Below, piece after piece: positions 41,795-50,728 of a DNA stretch of 64,000 nt. The translations under genes and the position numbers were made by a program. Each line of letters starts with the position of its first letter. The first letter of the stretch is position 1. Source of the stretch: Acidobacteriota bacterium (GTDB lineage Bacteria; Acidobacteriota; Terriglobia; Terriglobales; Acidobacteriaceae); assembly GCA_021793405.1 (NCBI GenBank), contig JAJYSV010000001.1:149990-213989 (forward strand), written 5' to 3'. The notes beneath the pieces are model-generated. The model did not search any database. It worked only from the letters and a program-made list of their open reading frames with translations, and was not told the origin of the DNA.

Positions 41795-42691
41795 ATGTCC
41801 TCCGATGTTCAGCAGATTTTGCGCTCCGGTGTGGAGCTGACCGACCGCGCCCTGGAGCGTCTTCTCCCGGATTCGAACACGATTCCAACCTCCATTCACC
41901 GGGCCATGCGCCACAGTGTCTTCGCAGGCGGAAAACGGCTGCGTCCGGTGCTGTGCATGGAGTCGGCGCGGATGCTGGCCGGGAACGGCGAACTGCCGGC
42001 GGGGATTGAAGACCTGGGGGCGGCGCTGGAGATGCTGCACACCTACTCGCTGGTGCACGACGATTTGCCGGCGCTCGATAACGACGACCTGCGGCGGGGA
42101 AAGCCTACCTGCCATGTCGTGTTTGGCGAGGCGATTGCCATCCTGTGCGGGGACGCGCTGCAGACGCAGGCCTATCAAACGCTGGCGGGGCTGCGCTGTC
42201 CGCCGGCGGCCACGGTTGCAATCCTGGGAGAGATTGCGCGAGCCACGGGGACGGTGGAAGGCATGATTGGCGGGCAGGTGATGGATCTGGAAAGCGAACA
42301 CCTGACGCCGACCGCTGAGCTGGTGTCGGCTATCCACAAGGCGAAGACGGGCGCGCTGATTACGACCAGCGTGGTGACAGGGGGCATCTATGCGGGCGGG
42401 GACGCGAGCGCCGTGGAGCATCTGCGTGTGTTTGGTCAGCGGGCCGGCCTGGCGTTCCAAATCATCGATGACGTGCTGGACGTGACGGAGAGTTCCGAAC
42501 ATCTTGGCAAGACCGCGGGCAAGGACGCCGCGACCGTAAAGGCTACCTGGCCGGCGGTGTATGGCGTCGATCAATCTCTGAAGGACGCGCGGGGACTGAT
42601 CGACGCGGCATTCAAGGAGCTGGATGGATTTGGCGCGGCGGCGAAACCACTGAAGGCCGTCGCACTCTATCTGGTTGAGCGAAAGCATTAG
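41795..42691 (+). CDS. ispA: Farnesyl/geranylgeranyl diphosphate synthase
   Basis: 298 residues, the size of IspA. AGGATGAAG precedes ATG 41795. The first Asp-rich motif is the DDxxxxD form (LVHDDLPALDNDDLRRGKPT, Asp 89/90/95), typical of bacterial type II FPP synthases. GGKRLRPVLC lies upstream of it, and the second motif is IIDDVLDVTESSEHLGKTAGKD. It condenses isopentenyl with allylic diphosphate to make C15 (or C20) for quinones, undecaprenyl phosphate and carotenoids. A rhodanese-domain gene follows after 13 bp. It differs from the long-chain synthase at 15701. Confidence 0.9.
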   Translation: MSSDVQQILRSGVELTDRALERLLPDSNTIPTSIHRAMRHSVFAGGKRLRPVLCMESARMLAGNGELPAGIEDLGAALEMLHTYSLVHDDLPALDNDDLRRGKPTCHVVFGEAIAILCGDALQTQAYQTLAGLRCPPAATVAILGEIARATGTVEGMIGGQVMDLESEHLTPTAELVSAIHKAKTGALITTSVVTGGIYAGGDASAVEHLRVFGQRAGLAFQIIDDVLDVTESSEHLGKTAGKDAATVKATWPAVYGVDQSLKDARGLIDAAFKELDGFGAAAKPLKAVALYLVERKH

Positions 42692-42704
42692 GGGAGTGGA
42701 AACG

Positions 42705-43070
42705 ATGCATTGGGCAACAGCTTTGATCATTTTGGCAGTCGTCGCAGTCGTGTACTTGCTGAAACGCAGCGGCCAGATTTCCCATAAGAACGCACGCTCG
42801 CATTTGGAAAACGGGGCGCTGGTGATCGACGTACGCACCTCCGCCGAATTCAATTCCGGTCATCTGCCCAACGCGATCAATCTCCCGCTGCAGGAAATTG
42901 AGACCGTACTGCCGCGCCGCGTGAAAGACAAAAACAAGCCGTTGCTGCTGCATTGCCAAAGCGGGATGCGCAGCGGAATCGCAAAGAAAAAGCTGAAAGG
43001 CCTGGGCTATGTCAACGCCTACAATCTTGGTTCCTATGGCCGAGCGGCGCGAACGGTAAATCACAGGTGA
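42705..43070 (+). CDS. Membrane-anchored rhodanese domain protein
   Basis: 121 residues from ATG 42705 (GGGGAG nine bases upstream). It has an N-terminal membrane helix (ATALIILAVVAVVYLLK) and one rhodanese domain: GALVIDVRTSAEFNSGHLPNAINLPL, then LLLHCQSGMRSGIA, where Cys84 begins the CQSGMRS active loop. It probably carries sulfur as a persulfide or acts in thiol redox at the membrane. The 13-bp gap from ispA suggests co-transcription, although no functional link is obvious. Confidence 0.9.
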   Translation: MHWATALIILAVVAVVYLLKRSGQISHKNARSHLENGALVIDVRTSAEFNSGHLPNAINLPLQEIETVLPRRVKDKNKPLLLHCQSGMRSGIAKKKLKGLGYVNAYNLGSYGRAARTVNHR

Positions 43071-43089
43071 GCGGACCCGGACGAGATCG

Positions 43090-44445
43090 TCAGCCAATCC
43101 GGCCATCATGCGGTCTCAGCCCGAGAATCTCCGGAGTGGACTTGTCGAAGACCAGGGTTCTTGTCGGGAATGGGAATTCGATGCCTTCCTTCTGAAAGCG
43201 TTCGACGATCCTCATGCGCAGTTCGGTCTGGACATGGAACTGCTCCGCGCAATCGAGAATTTCGACGATCACGGTGAAATTCAAGGACGAATCCCCAAAC
43301 CCAGGCATGAACCGTATCTTGGGGTCGGCATCGAGGCTCAGTCCCGCCACCTGATCGCGGAGCGCGTCTTCCACCACTTCCTTCAAAACCTGCCACACCC
43401 AGCGCGGATTCGTACCGTAGGCCACACCCACTTCGATCGACAGCATCATCCGCCGTTCCGGATGAGAGAAGTTCGTGACGACGGCCTTGGCCAGGGTAGA
43501 GTTGGGAACGACCACAAGGTTCTTCGTCAACGACTGGATGGACGTGGAACGCCAGCCAACGCGCTGGACATACCCCTCCTGACCGGAGTCGAGTTGAATG
43601 AAATCGCCAGCCCGGATGGGACGGTCGGTAAGCAGATAGAGGCCGGCAAAAAAATTGCTGAGCGTTTCCTGCAATGCCATGGCCACTGCCACGCTACCGA
43701 CGCCAAGGGTAGTCCAGACCGCCGTCAACCGGACTCCCAGGTTTTCGAGCACGATCATCACGGCCAGCAGACCGAACAGGGCCCGCGCAAGAAACGCGGC
43801 GGGTTCCGTGAACCGGACAAACGAGGGGTCTTCCTGAGAAACGCGGGACAGGTACAGCGTCACCATTTTCCCTGCGCCGTAACACCCCAGAAAAATCGCC
43901 AGCGTCATCAACAACCGGCCAGCAAAATGTTGGTGCCTCGGGGCCAGGTGCAGCGCCTCCAGCAGCGTATAGACCGCAATCAGGATCACCGCCGCTTCCA
44001 TCAGAAACGCAAACAGGCGGATGGTCTTCTCCTGGCCGGGAAGCTTCTGTCCCCAGGAACGCAGAAACAGCAAAGCGACGCGCGTGGGAACATAATATGC
44101 AACAGCCACAGTCAGCGCGAGGCTAACCCGCTGCAGAAGCTCGACATGAGCGCTGTGGAACGTGAGCCCAAGCACGTTCAGATCGACGTCGACCGCGGCG
44201 ATCAGAAACACGGGAACCGGCAGCACCGCCAGAATGGAAAACAGAAATTCCCTCCATTGACTCTGATGCCGGTGCTTTCTTGCCTGACGGTTGAAGAAGC
44301 GGGTTAACACGACTCCCAGAACAAGTGCGGCCACAATGAGCAGGCCTAGATTGACGCGGCGGAGGAGAGAAGGGCTAAGATGCAGCAGTGTGGCGAGCTT
44401 TAAAAGTATCTTGTCATATGGCGACAATGGCAATGTTGTCTCCAT
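43090..44445 (-). CDS. Mechanosensitive ion channel MscS family protein
   Basis: 451 residues with an N-terminal set of about five membrane helices, then the MscS domain: LTAVWTTLGVGSVAVAMALQETLSNFFAGLYLLTDRPIRAGDF is the pore helix and the beta-domain entry (positions about 225-270). VQRVGWRSTSIQSL and VVVPNSTLAKAVVTNFSHP complete the family signature. The first residue is ATG 44445; TTG 44433, which has GGAG upstream, is an alternative. It is convergent with the rhodanese gene (19 bp gap). It is a typical small-conductance channel, without the long periplasmic domain of the other MscS at 13552. Confidence 0.9.
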   Translation of the reverse strand: METTLPLSPYDKILLKLATLLHLSPSLLRRVNLGLLIVAALVLGVVLTRFFNRQARKHRHQSQWREFLFSILAVLPVPVFLIAAVDVDLNVLGLTFHSAHVELLQRVSLALTVAVAYYVPTRVALLFLRSWGQKLPGQEKTIRLFAFLMEAAVILIAVYTLLEALHLAPRHQHFAGRLLMTLAIFLGCYGAGKMVTLYLSRVSQEDPSFVRFTEPAAFLARALFGLLAVMIVLENLGVRLTAVWTTLGVGSVAVAMALQETLSNFFAGLYLLTDRPIRAGDFIQLDSGQEGYVQRVGWRSTSIQSLTKNLVVVPNSTLAKAVVTNFSHPERRMMLSIEVGVAYGTNPRWVWQVLKEVVEDALRDQVAGLSLDADPKIRFMPGFGDSSLNFTVIVEILDCAEQFHVQTELRMRIVERFQKEGIEFPFPTRTLVFDKSTPEILGLRPHDGRIG

Positions 44446-44562
44446 CCTTCCGGCTGATTTGTTCCGATCTTAACAATTGAACTGGTGACATGCCAGATGC
44501 AGGAAGGAAAAGAGGATTGGGAACTTCTGGCGCTGGAAGATGAGGACAGGCCCTCGCGCTGT

Positions 44563-45810
44563 TCAATGACCTTCCAGGGAGGAGATTTCACTCTTCGGCT
44601 GTTCTGGACGCATGGTGGCGTAGTAATTCTGTTCTTCCAGATTATGGTAGAAAATCCCGGCCAGTTCCGCCGCTTTGGGACCATAGGTCGGGCGGCCACC
44701 CTCCAGAAAAACGACTGCCACCAAGCGCCCGTAGGGAGTGTCGGCGTAGGAGCCGAACCAGCCGAAGCGGGTGCCGTTGTCAGAGCAGGTGCCGGTCTTG
44801 CCGAGGACGGGGAAATCCTTGAAGTTGGCCAGCACGGTGCGGCCGGTGCCGAACTTGACCACATCGGTCATGCCAACGCTCATGGCGGGAAGAAGCGGGC
44901 CAATGTCGAGCTGGCGCTTCACGCGGGGCTGGAAATTCGCGAGCTCCGCGGGGGTTTGCGGGTGCTGCAGGTAGTAGAGGGTGCCGCCGTTGGCGATGGC
45001 TGAAATGAGCGCGCCCAATTGCAGCGGGGTGACGGAGATGCTCTCTCCAAAGGAACACATGCGACCCACACCGCCCAGTTTTTCAGAAAGAACGTGATCG
45101 GGATACACACCGAGCTGCTCGCCGGGGATGTTGTATCCGGCGAGTTCTCCCAGGCCGAACATGTTGGCGTAATACTTGACGCGATCGAAACCGAGGCGAC
45201 GGCCGACGGTCTCAAAGTAAAGATTGTTGGAGTGCGCCAGGGCGTCGGTCAGCGTCATATGGTAGCGGCCGCCGAGGTTGACTGGGGTGTCCTGAGTGAT
45301 GATGCCCTCTTCGAGCGCGGCCAGAGCGACGGACAATTTGATGGTCGAGCAAGGCTCCGCGCCACTGGACAGCGCCAGGTGCTGATTGACCATGGCCAGA
45401 ATGCGGCCATTGTCGGGATTGATGACGACGACGGTGCCGTTCATGTCGCCGAGCGCGGAAATCGCCGCCTGACGGACTACAGGGTCTTCGCCGGCGGTGA
45501 TATCTCCGGCGGTCTGGTCCTGCGCGTAGGAACTGGCGGTGAAGCGTTCGTAGTACCGGCGCCTGCGATACCGGTGGCGATGCGAATAGGAGACGGTGCG
45601 AGCTCGCCGCAAAGAGCGTTGAGCGTGGCTCACGGCAGCCATCTTATGGTGGACGGTGTGCGTCCCGCGCAATTTGGTGGAATGCTTGTGGACGGTCACC
45701 CTGGTCGTCGTGATATTTGCGGCCAGGGTGACAGGTGACGTCCAGAGAGCCCAAGGCAGAGTGAGCATGGACAGCAAAAGAAGCCGGGGAAGGGCTAACT
45801 GGAATTTCAT
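44563..45810 (-). CDS. Penicillin-binding transpeptidase-domain protein with basic linker
   Basis: 415 residues with a signal peptide (LLLLSMLTLPWALWTSPVTLA). Residues 40-90 form a strongly basic His/Arg/Tyr-rich linker (RHRYRRRRYY). The transpeptidase domain follows: Ser155 in SGAEPCSTIKLSVA (SxxK), SNN at 194-196 and KTGT at 337-340, all in the right order. There is no glycosyltransferase domain and no typical class B dimerisation domain, so it is a minimal penicillin-binding protein. It cross-links peptidoglycan or acts as a regulator. It lies about 280 bp downstream of ftsZ on the same strand, at the end of the division cluster. Confidence 0.86.
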   Translation of the reverse strand: MKFQLALPRLLLLSMLTLPWALWTSPVTLAANITTTRVTVHKHSTKLRGTHTVHHKMAAVSHAQRSLRRARTVSYSHRHRYRRRRYYERFTASSYAQDQTAGDITAGEDPVVRQAAISALGDMNGTVVVINPDNGRILAMVNQHLALSSGAEPCSTIKLSVALAALEEGIITQDTPVNLGGRYHMTLTDALAHSNNLYFETVGRRLGFDRVKYYANMFGLGELAGYNIPGEQLGVYPDHVLSEKLGGVGRMCSFGESISVTPLQLGALISAIANGGTLYYLQHPQTPAELANFQPRVKRQLDIGPLLPAMSVGMTDVVKFGTGRTVLANFKDFPVLGKTGTCSDNGTRFGWFGSYADTPYGRLVAVVFLEGGRPTYGPKAAELAGIFYHNLEEQNYYATMRPEQPKSEISSLEGH

Positions 45811-46088
45811 GGGACTACACCTTCAAACTGAGGCTGAGACTGCATCATCGCAGGATTCGCCCGACATGGGCAATATCATTTTCGGGAGTATCCCGCTGAT
45901 ACATGCACCGGACGGCACCTGAAGCAGCGTTTCGAAGTTCCCTTCTATCTGTAGTGTAGAGCGATCTGCGACTCGGGAAAAGGTCGGGGAGCAACTTCTC
46001 CGGCGATTCATTCGAGTTTCTCGATCGCTCTGTCCAGCCATGCAAATTTCTCCGTTGATGGAGTCAATCGGCGCAAATTCCGTACTGC

Positions 46089-47513
46089 TTAGGACAAATC
46101 GTTGCGACGCAGGTACGCCGGTACGTCGAGTTGCTGATCCTCCGCTTCGGACGCGCGGATTTCGGCGGCTCGGATGTCCGATGTCTTCGCGGCGTGAGCC
46201 GGTGCCGGCTGCGGACTCGCCGCGCCGTTGGCTGGCCGCACGGTGGACGTAGGCGGGGCTTCTTCGCGCGCTGGCGGCGGCGCACTGGCTTCTACCTGCT
46301 TAGTAGGATGCGAAGTTGCGGCGCCATGACGTGCAGAGGAAGCAGTGCGGAGCAGTTCCTCTTCGGCGATTTCACTGGCAAACCGAGGCGAGGCGACAGG
46401 ACGGTTGCTGAACGGACTTGCCGAACGCTCGAGAGGCGGCTCCGCGTTGCGGGCAGAGGAGGACACATCGAGCGGATGGGCAAGGTGCGCGCCGCGCGAC
46501 GGCAGATCGGGCCGGAAACCGGTGGCGATCACGGTAATTTTGATCTCGTCGCCGAGCGACTCATCGAGCACCGCACCGAAGATGATGTTGGCGTCTTCAT
46601 GCGCGGAGCTTTGAATGATGGTGGAAGCCTCGTTGACTTCGCTTAATTTCAGGGAACTGGAGCCGCTGATGTTGATGAGGATTCCGCGCGCGCCATCAAT
46701 GGCTCCTTCTTCCAGCAGCGGCGAAGACATGGCGGCATGGGCGGCTTCCTTGGCGCGATCGGGACCGCTGCGCATGGCGGTTCCCATGACGGCATAGCCC
46801 ATGCCGGACATGGTTGTCTTGACGTCGGAAAAGTCGCGGTTGATGATTCCGGGGATGGTGATGATGTCGGAAATTCCTTGAACTCCCTGGCGCAGCACAT
46901 CGTCGGCAATGCGGAAGGATTCGAAGAAACCGGCATCCTTGGCGACGTTCAGCAGGCGCTCGTTCGGAATGACGATCATGGTATCGACGCCTTCCAGCAA
47001 CTCCGCCACACCATGGTCGGCCTGCAGGAGGCGGCGCTTGCCTTCAAACGCAAAGGGCCGCGTGACGACCGCTACGGTCAGAGCGCCCATCTCGCTGGCG
47101 AGCGACGCGATGACGGGAGCGGCGCCGGTGCCGGTGCCTCCGCCGAGACCGGCGGTAACAAAGACCATATCGGCGCCTTCGAGGGCTTCGATGATCTTTT
47201 CTGAATCTTCAATGGCGGCGCGGCGGCCGACATCGGGGTTGGCGCCCGCGCCCAGCCCGGCGGTGAGCTTCATCCCCAGCTGCAGCTTGACCGGAGCCTT
47301 CGACGAGCGCAATGCCTGGGCGTCGGTGTTGGCGACAATAAACTCGACCCCCTCGACATGGGCTTCAATCATGCGATTCACGGCGTTGCCGCCGCCGCCC
47401 CCGACGCCGATCACTTTGATTTTCGCGCCCCGCGGGACCTCATCCTGATACTGAATCCTCAGGCTATCGTCAGTTGCCATCTGCCCATGCTCATACAGTT
47501 TGATATCGCTCAT
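46089..47513 (-). CDS. ftsZ: Cell division protein FtsZ
   Basis: 474 residues. The tubulin-like GTPase begins [19 protein letters not shown]. The GTP-binding signature GGGTGTG is at 124-130 ([17 protein letters not shown]), with the synergy-loop region [21 protein letters not shown]. After about residue 330 comes a long Ala/Pro/Ser-rich linker of about 130 residues, and the C-terminal conserved peptide LDVPAYLRR that docks on FtsA and other anchors. It polymerises at mid-cell to form the Z ring. It is the last gene of the mraY-to-ftsZ run, about 590 bp after ftsA, and that gap holds a dispersed repeat. Confidence 0.96.
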   Translation of the reverse strand: MSDIKLYEHGQMATDDSLRIQYQDEVPRGAKIKVIGVGGGGGNAVNRMIEAHVEGVEFIVANTDAQALRSSKAPVKLQLGMKLTAGLGAGANPDVGRRAAIEDSEKIIEALEGADMVFVTAGLGGGTGTGAAPVIASLASEMGALTVAVVTRPFAFEGKRRLLQADHGVAELLEGVDTMIVIPNERLLNVAKDAGFFESFRIADDVLRQGVQGISDIITIPGIINRDFSDVKTTMSGMGYAVMGTAMRSGPDRAKEAAHAAMSSPLLEEGAIDGARGILINISGSSSLKLSEVNEASTIIQSSAHEDANIIFGAVLDESLGDEIKITVIATGFRPDLPSRGAHLAHPLDVSSSARNAEPPLERSASPFSNRPVASPRFASEIAEEELLRTASSARHGAATSHPTKQVEASAPPPAREEAPPTSTVRPANGAASPQPAPAHAAKTSDIRAAEIRASEAEDQQLDVPAYLRRNDLS

Positions 47514-47627
47514 GTGTACGAATCCCTCAATTCGTGTGTTGCGCTGCCGTTGATTTCCCGATTGCCAAACTAACTTTCCTGTTGCTGCAATGCCAGCGTC
47601 CTAACAATCCCACCCCAGGGAAGCTCT

Positions 47628-47816
47628 GATTCAGTCGATCGAAAGTCCCTCAGGGGCTAAAGCCCCTACAGATTTTCAGCCATGTACGGCACGGCTGAAG
47701 CCGTGCCCTGATACAAAACAGGCTGTACAAAACAGGTTGTACAAAACAGAACAGGCTCTACAAAACAGGCTATACAAAAACGCTCTGTACAAAACTGGCT
47801 CAATCGGAGCTTCCTT
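47628..47816 (-). repeat. Dispersed hairpin repeat, copy 1, with expanded tandem units
   Basis: It shares its boundaries with 57827-57938: GATTCAGTCGAT at one end and GCTTCCTT at the other. The core has two hairpins, AGGGGC-TAAA-GCCCCT and GGCACGGC-TGAA-GCCGTGCC. Copy 1 carries about 77 extra bases, explained by several TACAAAACAG-type units, where copy 2 has one. Confidence 0.85.
47712..47801. repeat. Tandem TACAAAACAG-type units
   Basis: Six imperfect units, 14-19 bp each, begin TACAAAA and end GGCTG, GGTTG, GGCTC or similar. They lie inside the dispersed repeat between ftsA and ftsZ. Unit length varies and there are no unique spacers, so this is not a CRISPR array. Confidence 0.8.
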
Positions 47817-48106
47817 AGTGCGATGAGTCGGAAGTTCGTTACAGCAAACTTCAGCTTGCCAGGGCGAGTTCCGCTGCAAGCCGAAGAAACCGCAGGTTCC
47901 TCCACTTCCCCTTGGACTGCACCGAAGGGTCCGGTCGGAATGACAAATCTTTCCATCCCACTCCAGCCAAAAGAGGGCTTCCACCCCGGAGGCTTGAATT
48001 GAATTGGGCCACCCATCCGCATCTCGTACTCCGTAAAGAAGCTCCAATTTCTCCGCCTTTGCTGCTAGTTTCGCTGTCGCCTCACATCCGCGCAAGCCGC
48101 TCGATT

Positions 48107-49330
48107 CTAAATACTGCCCGCAAAAATCGCGCGCAATTTCGCTCCCATCCCCACATCCTCCGCGGCGCGCTGCTCGCGGACGCGATGGGTATAGAGCAAC
48201 AAGCCGATCAGAGTTGAATATTCCGGATCAATCAAATCGTCGGGCATGCGGGAGAGAGGAACGGGAAGGCCGATGCGTGCTGAAGTACGCAACATATTTT
48301 CGGCGTGCTCGGCCATGCCGGGCAATTTCGCTCCGCCGCCGGTCAGGACGCAGCCGGAACCCATCGCTTCCAGCACACCGCCCTGGCGCAGACTGTTGCG
48401 CAGCATCTGGAACAGCTCGCGCGCGCGCGGCTCAAGAATTTCGCACACATGCCGTTGCGGCACCTGGCGATACTGGCCAACGCCGGCGTCCGGAGCCTGA
48501 ACCATAATTTCATTCAACTGCGGAATGGCAGTGACGATGGTGTGGCCATATTGCAGCTTCAGCCGTTCGGCCTCCGGCAGAGGCACGCGCAACACGACCG
48601 CCAGATCGTTGGTGAAATGCGCGCCGCCGATGGGCAAGGAATCCGTATGCACGACGGCACCTTCGAACAACACGGCCACTTCCGTGGAGGCGGCGCCGAT
48701 GTCGAGCACGCAGACGCCGAGTTCCCGCTCGTCAGAGGTGAGGACAGCTTCGGCGGCGGCAATCGCCTCAAAGATGGTGTCGGAAACTTCGATGCCCGCC
48801 TTGTTGGCGCAGGTGACCACGTTTTGCATGGTGCTGGCAGGCGCCATGACGATATGGAGATTCACTTCCAGCGTGCTGCCAACCATGCCCACCGGATCGA
48901 GGATGCCATCCTGTTCATCCACCAGGAAATCCTGCGGCAACAGATGCAGCACGCGATATTCCGGCGGCAGATGCACTTCCCGGGCGCGCTCAACAGCGGC
49001 GCGAACGTCATCGCGGGTAATCTCTCTCATGCGGCTGCCGAGCAGGATACCGCCGCGGCTGGTCACGCCGCGCACACGGGAACCGCCGATGCCGACCGTG
49101 GCGCTGGCGACCTGAGTGTCCGCGGCTTCCTCAACGGCCTGAAATGCGCCGTCAAACGACTCAGTGGCCGGCCCGAGGTCCGCGATGATGCTGCGGCGCA
49201 TGCCGCGCGCGTGGGCTACGCTGTGACCGCGATAGCGGATCGCGCCATCGGAGATTTCGCCGCAAAGCACGCGCACGTTAGCGCTGCCCGCGTCGAGTAC
49301 CGCGATGTGTTTCTGTTCTCGTTCTGGCAT
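48107..49330 (-). CDS. ftsA: Cell division protein FtsA
   Basis: 407 residues from ATG 49330, chosen because GGGGAG lies four bases upstream; the frame is open ten codons earlier. It is an actin-fold ATPase: IAVLDAGSANVRVL (phosphate 1), VCVLDIGAASTEVAVL (phosphate 2) and GCVLTGGGAKLPGM (adenosine). The 1C domain lies near residues 85-165 (GGILLGSRMREITRDDVRAAVERAREV). The C-terminal helix is short (GMGAKLRAIFAG) but amphipathic, and could serve as membrane anchor. It links FtsZ to the membrane. Gene order ftsQ-ftsA-ftsZ is kept. Confidence 0.94.
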   Translation of the reverse strand: MPEREQKHIAVLDAGSANVRVLCGEISDGAIRYRGHSVAHARGMRRSIIADLGPATESFDGAFQAVEEAADTQVASATVGIGGSRVRGVTSRGGILLGSRMREITRDDVRAAVERAREVHLPPEYRVLHLLPQDFLVDEQDGILDPVGMVGSTLEVNLHIVMAPASTMQNVVTCANKAGIEVSDTIFEAIAAAEAVLTSDERELGVCVLDIGAASTEVAVLFEGAVVHTDSLPIGGAHFTNDLAVVLRVPLPEAERLKLQYGHTIVTAIPQLNEIMVQAPDAGVGQYRQVPQRHVCEILEPRARELFQMLRNSLRQGGVLEAMGSGCVLTGGGAKLPGMAEHAENMLRTSARIGLPVPLSRMPDDLIDPEYSTLIGLLLYTHRVREQRAAEDVGMGAKLRAIFAGSI

Positions 49331-49377
49331 TTCACTCCCCTTCCGCGGCTCTGATGCCAACCATCTTCATCCAGCAA

Positions 49378-50616
49378 CTACATACCCGACACCACGTGCA
49401 TGATCGGATGGCGTACCCTGTGGCCGCGCTTCGGAGCATGTCGGGATGCTCGCGGATGCGCCGGTGCGCGATGGTGTGTCGTCGGGGTTGGCTTACTTGC
49501 GTTTGTTTTCTGTGCAGGCTTCGCCGGACTCACAGGCGGTGGTAAAGTTTCGCTAGCGTCCGTTCCCTGTTGGTCGGCCTGGCCGGGCTGGGTCGCGTCG
49601 GTGACGCTGTTGGCGGCCGACGCGGCGGTTCCGGTTCCCTTCGCGCCAGTGTCCAGCACGACCTGTCTTCCATAGCGCATATCGACGGACCGTAATTGGG
49701 GATATTGCTGCAGCCATTCCTCGAGATGCGCCTGATATGCCTGATACCGGGCGAGAAAGTCGGCATCGCCAAAATGCACCAGGGGCTGCTGTGCGCCGCC
49801 GAGAAAGATGGCGCGAATGTCCTCCGGATCGGACAGATCGACTTCGCTGAGAGTTGCCGAGATGCGGCCGCCTTGGGCGTCGAGCGCGCGGACAAATTGG
49901 CGGTACATGCGGATACGCGCGGCGCGGATCGACAGCGGATCGGCGGCGGAAATGCCATCTAACACAGGAAAGGAATAATGCTGCGCGACCGCAGCGGGCA
50001 GATCGAGCAGGACGCCGTCATCATCGACCAGGCGCACCGTGTTGCCGTCGCGGACGAAGGCCACCGGCGTGCGTTCGACCACCACGACGCGCAGTTGATT
50101 GGGCCACAGGCGCATCACGGTCGCCCGGCGCACCCACTTAATCTGTTCCAACTGCGCCTGACGTATCGCCAGAGGCACGCGAAAAATGCTGCGGCCAACA
50201 TCGGCAGCGAAGACGGCGAGCGCCTGGGAGTCGGTCACCACGCGATTGCCGCCGACCTGAATGGTTTCCGTCGATTGCAGGATGAAATGACGGTTGTGGA
50301 GCAGGAGGGACCTGACGGCCAGACCGAGCGCGGCGACCGCACCCAGAGCCACGACAACAACGAGGGCGGCCAGCACACGAATCCAGCGCGAGTTCCAACC
50401 GAACCGGGAAGCGAAGCGCGATCCTCCGCGCCGACGTACCGGGACACGCCGCTGAGAGCGCAGAAACGGCTTATCTGCATCCTGGCTGGCGGGTTCTTCG
50501 ATTACGGGTTGAGGAATATCTGCTGTCTCCGCGTGGATTTTTGAGCGAAGGAACTGCTTGGTCTCCTCAGATTCGAGCAGCCCGGTCCGTCCATCGCTTG
50601 CTGTGTTTTTTGCCAC
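49378..50616 (-). CDS. ftsQ: Cell division protein FtsQ
   Basis: 412 residues from GTG 50616. A 70-residue cytoplasmic part rich in charged residues precedes one membrane helix (VLAALVVVVALGAVAALGLAV). The POTRA domain follows (LQSTETIQVGGNRVVTDSQAL), then the FtsQ beta domain with VRRATVMRLWPNQLRVVVVERTPVAFV and a later HFGDADFLARYQAYQAHLEEW. The C-terminal 100 residues are a low-complexity Ala/Pro/Lys/His tail. It bridges FtsB/L and early divisome proteins in the periplasm. The murB and ddl genes that lie next to ftsQ in many bacteria are absent here. Confidence 0.9.
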   Translation of the reverse strand: MAKNTASDGRTGLLESEETKQFLRSKIHAETADIPQPVIEEPASQDADKPFLRSQRRVPVRRRGGSRFASRFGWNSRWIRVLAALVVVVALGAVAALGLAVRSLLLHNRHFILQSTETIQVGGNRVVTDSQALAVFAADVGRSIFRVPLAIRQAQLEQIKWVRRATVMRLWPNQLRVVVVERTPVAFVRDGNTVRLVDDDGVLLDLPAAVAQHYSFPVLDGISAADPLSIRAARIRMYRQFVRALDAQGGRISATLSEVDLSDPEDIRAIFLGGAQQPLVHFGDADFLARYQAYQAHLEEWLQQYPQLRSVDMRYGRQVVLDTGAKGTGTAASAANSVTDATQPGQADQQGTDASETLPPPVSPAKPAQKTNASKPTPTTHHRAPAHPRASRHAPKRGHRVRHPIMHVVSGM

Positions 50617-50728
50617 GGCCGTAGCTGGTCGTGAGAGTCGCCAATTCGACTATAACCCGCCACTGATTTTCCGCGACAATATTTTTGGGTTTCTTCCGGT
50701 TTTTTCCGGATTTTGTAGGGATTTGCGG

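Larger units (their letters stand above)
47514..48106. other. ftsA-ftsZ intergenic region with repeats, no gene supported
   Basis: This 593-bp gap holds a dispersed hairpin repeat (47628-47816) and lower-complexity sequence; the open frames on the minus strand here translate to the repeat phrases (HGFSRAV, LALAPEGL-like) and are not genes. A promoter for ftsZ may lie in 47514-47620, but none is convincing by eye. Confidence 0.6.

Noticed and set aside
43108..44307. 399-aa plus-strand frame opposite the second MscS gene
   Set aside because: The minus-strand protein matches MscS throughout; the plus frame is Gln/His/Arg-rich without homology.
47712..47801. Possible CRISPR array
   Set aside because: Units are 14-19 bp and contiguous, with no unique spacers and no cas genes nearby.
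47676..48095. 139-aa minus-strand frame between ftsA and ftsZ
   Set aside because: Its C-terminal half translates the dispersed hairpin repeat and TACAAAACAG units, and there is no ribosome site.
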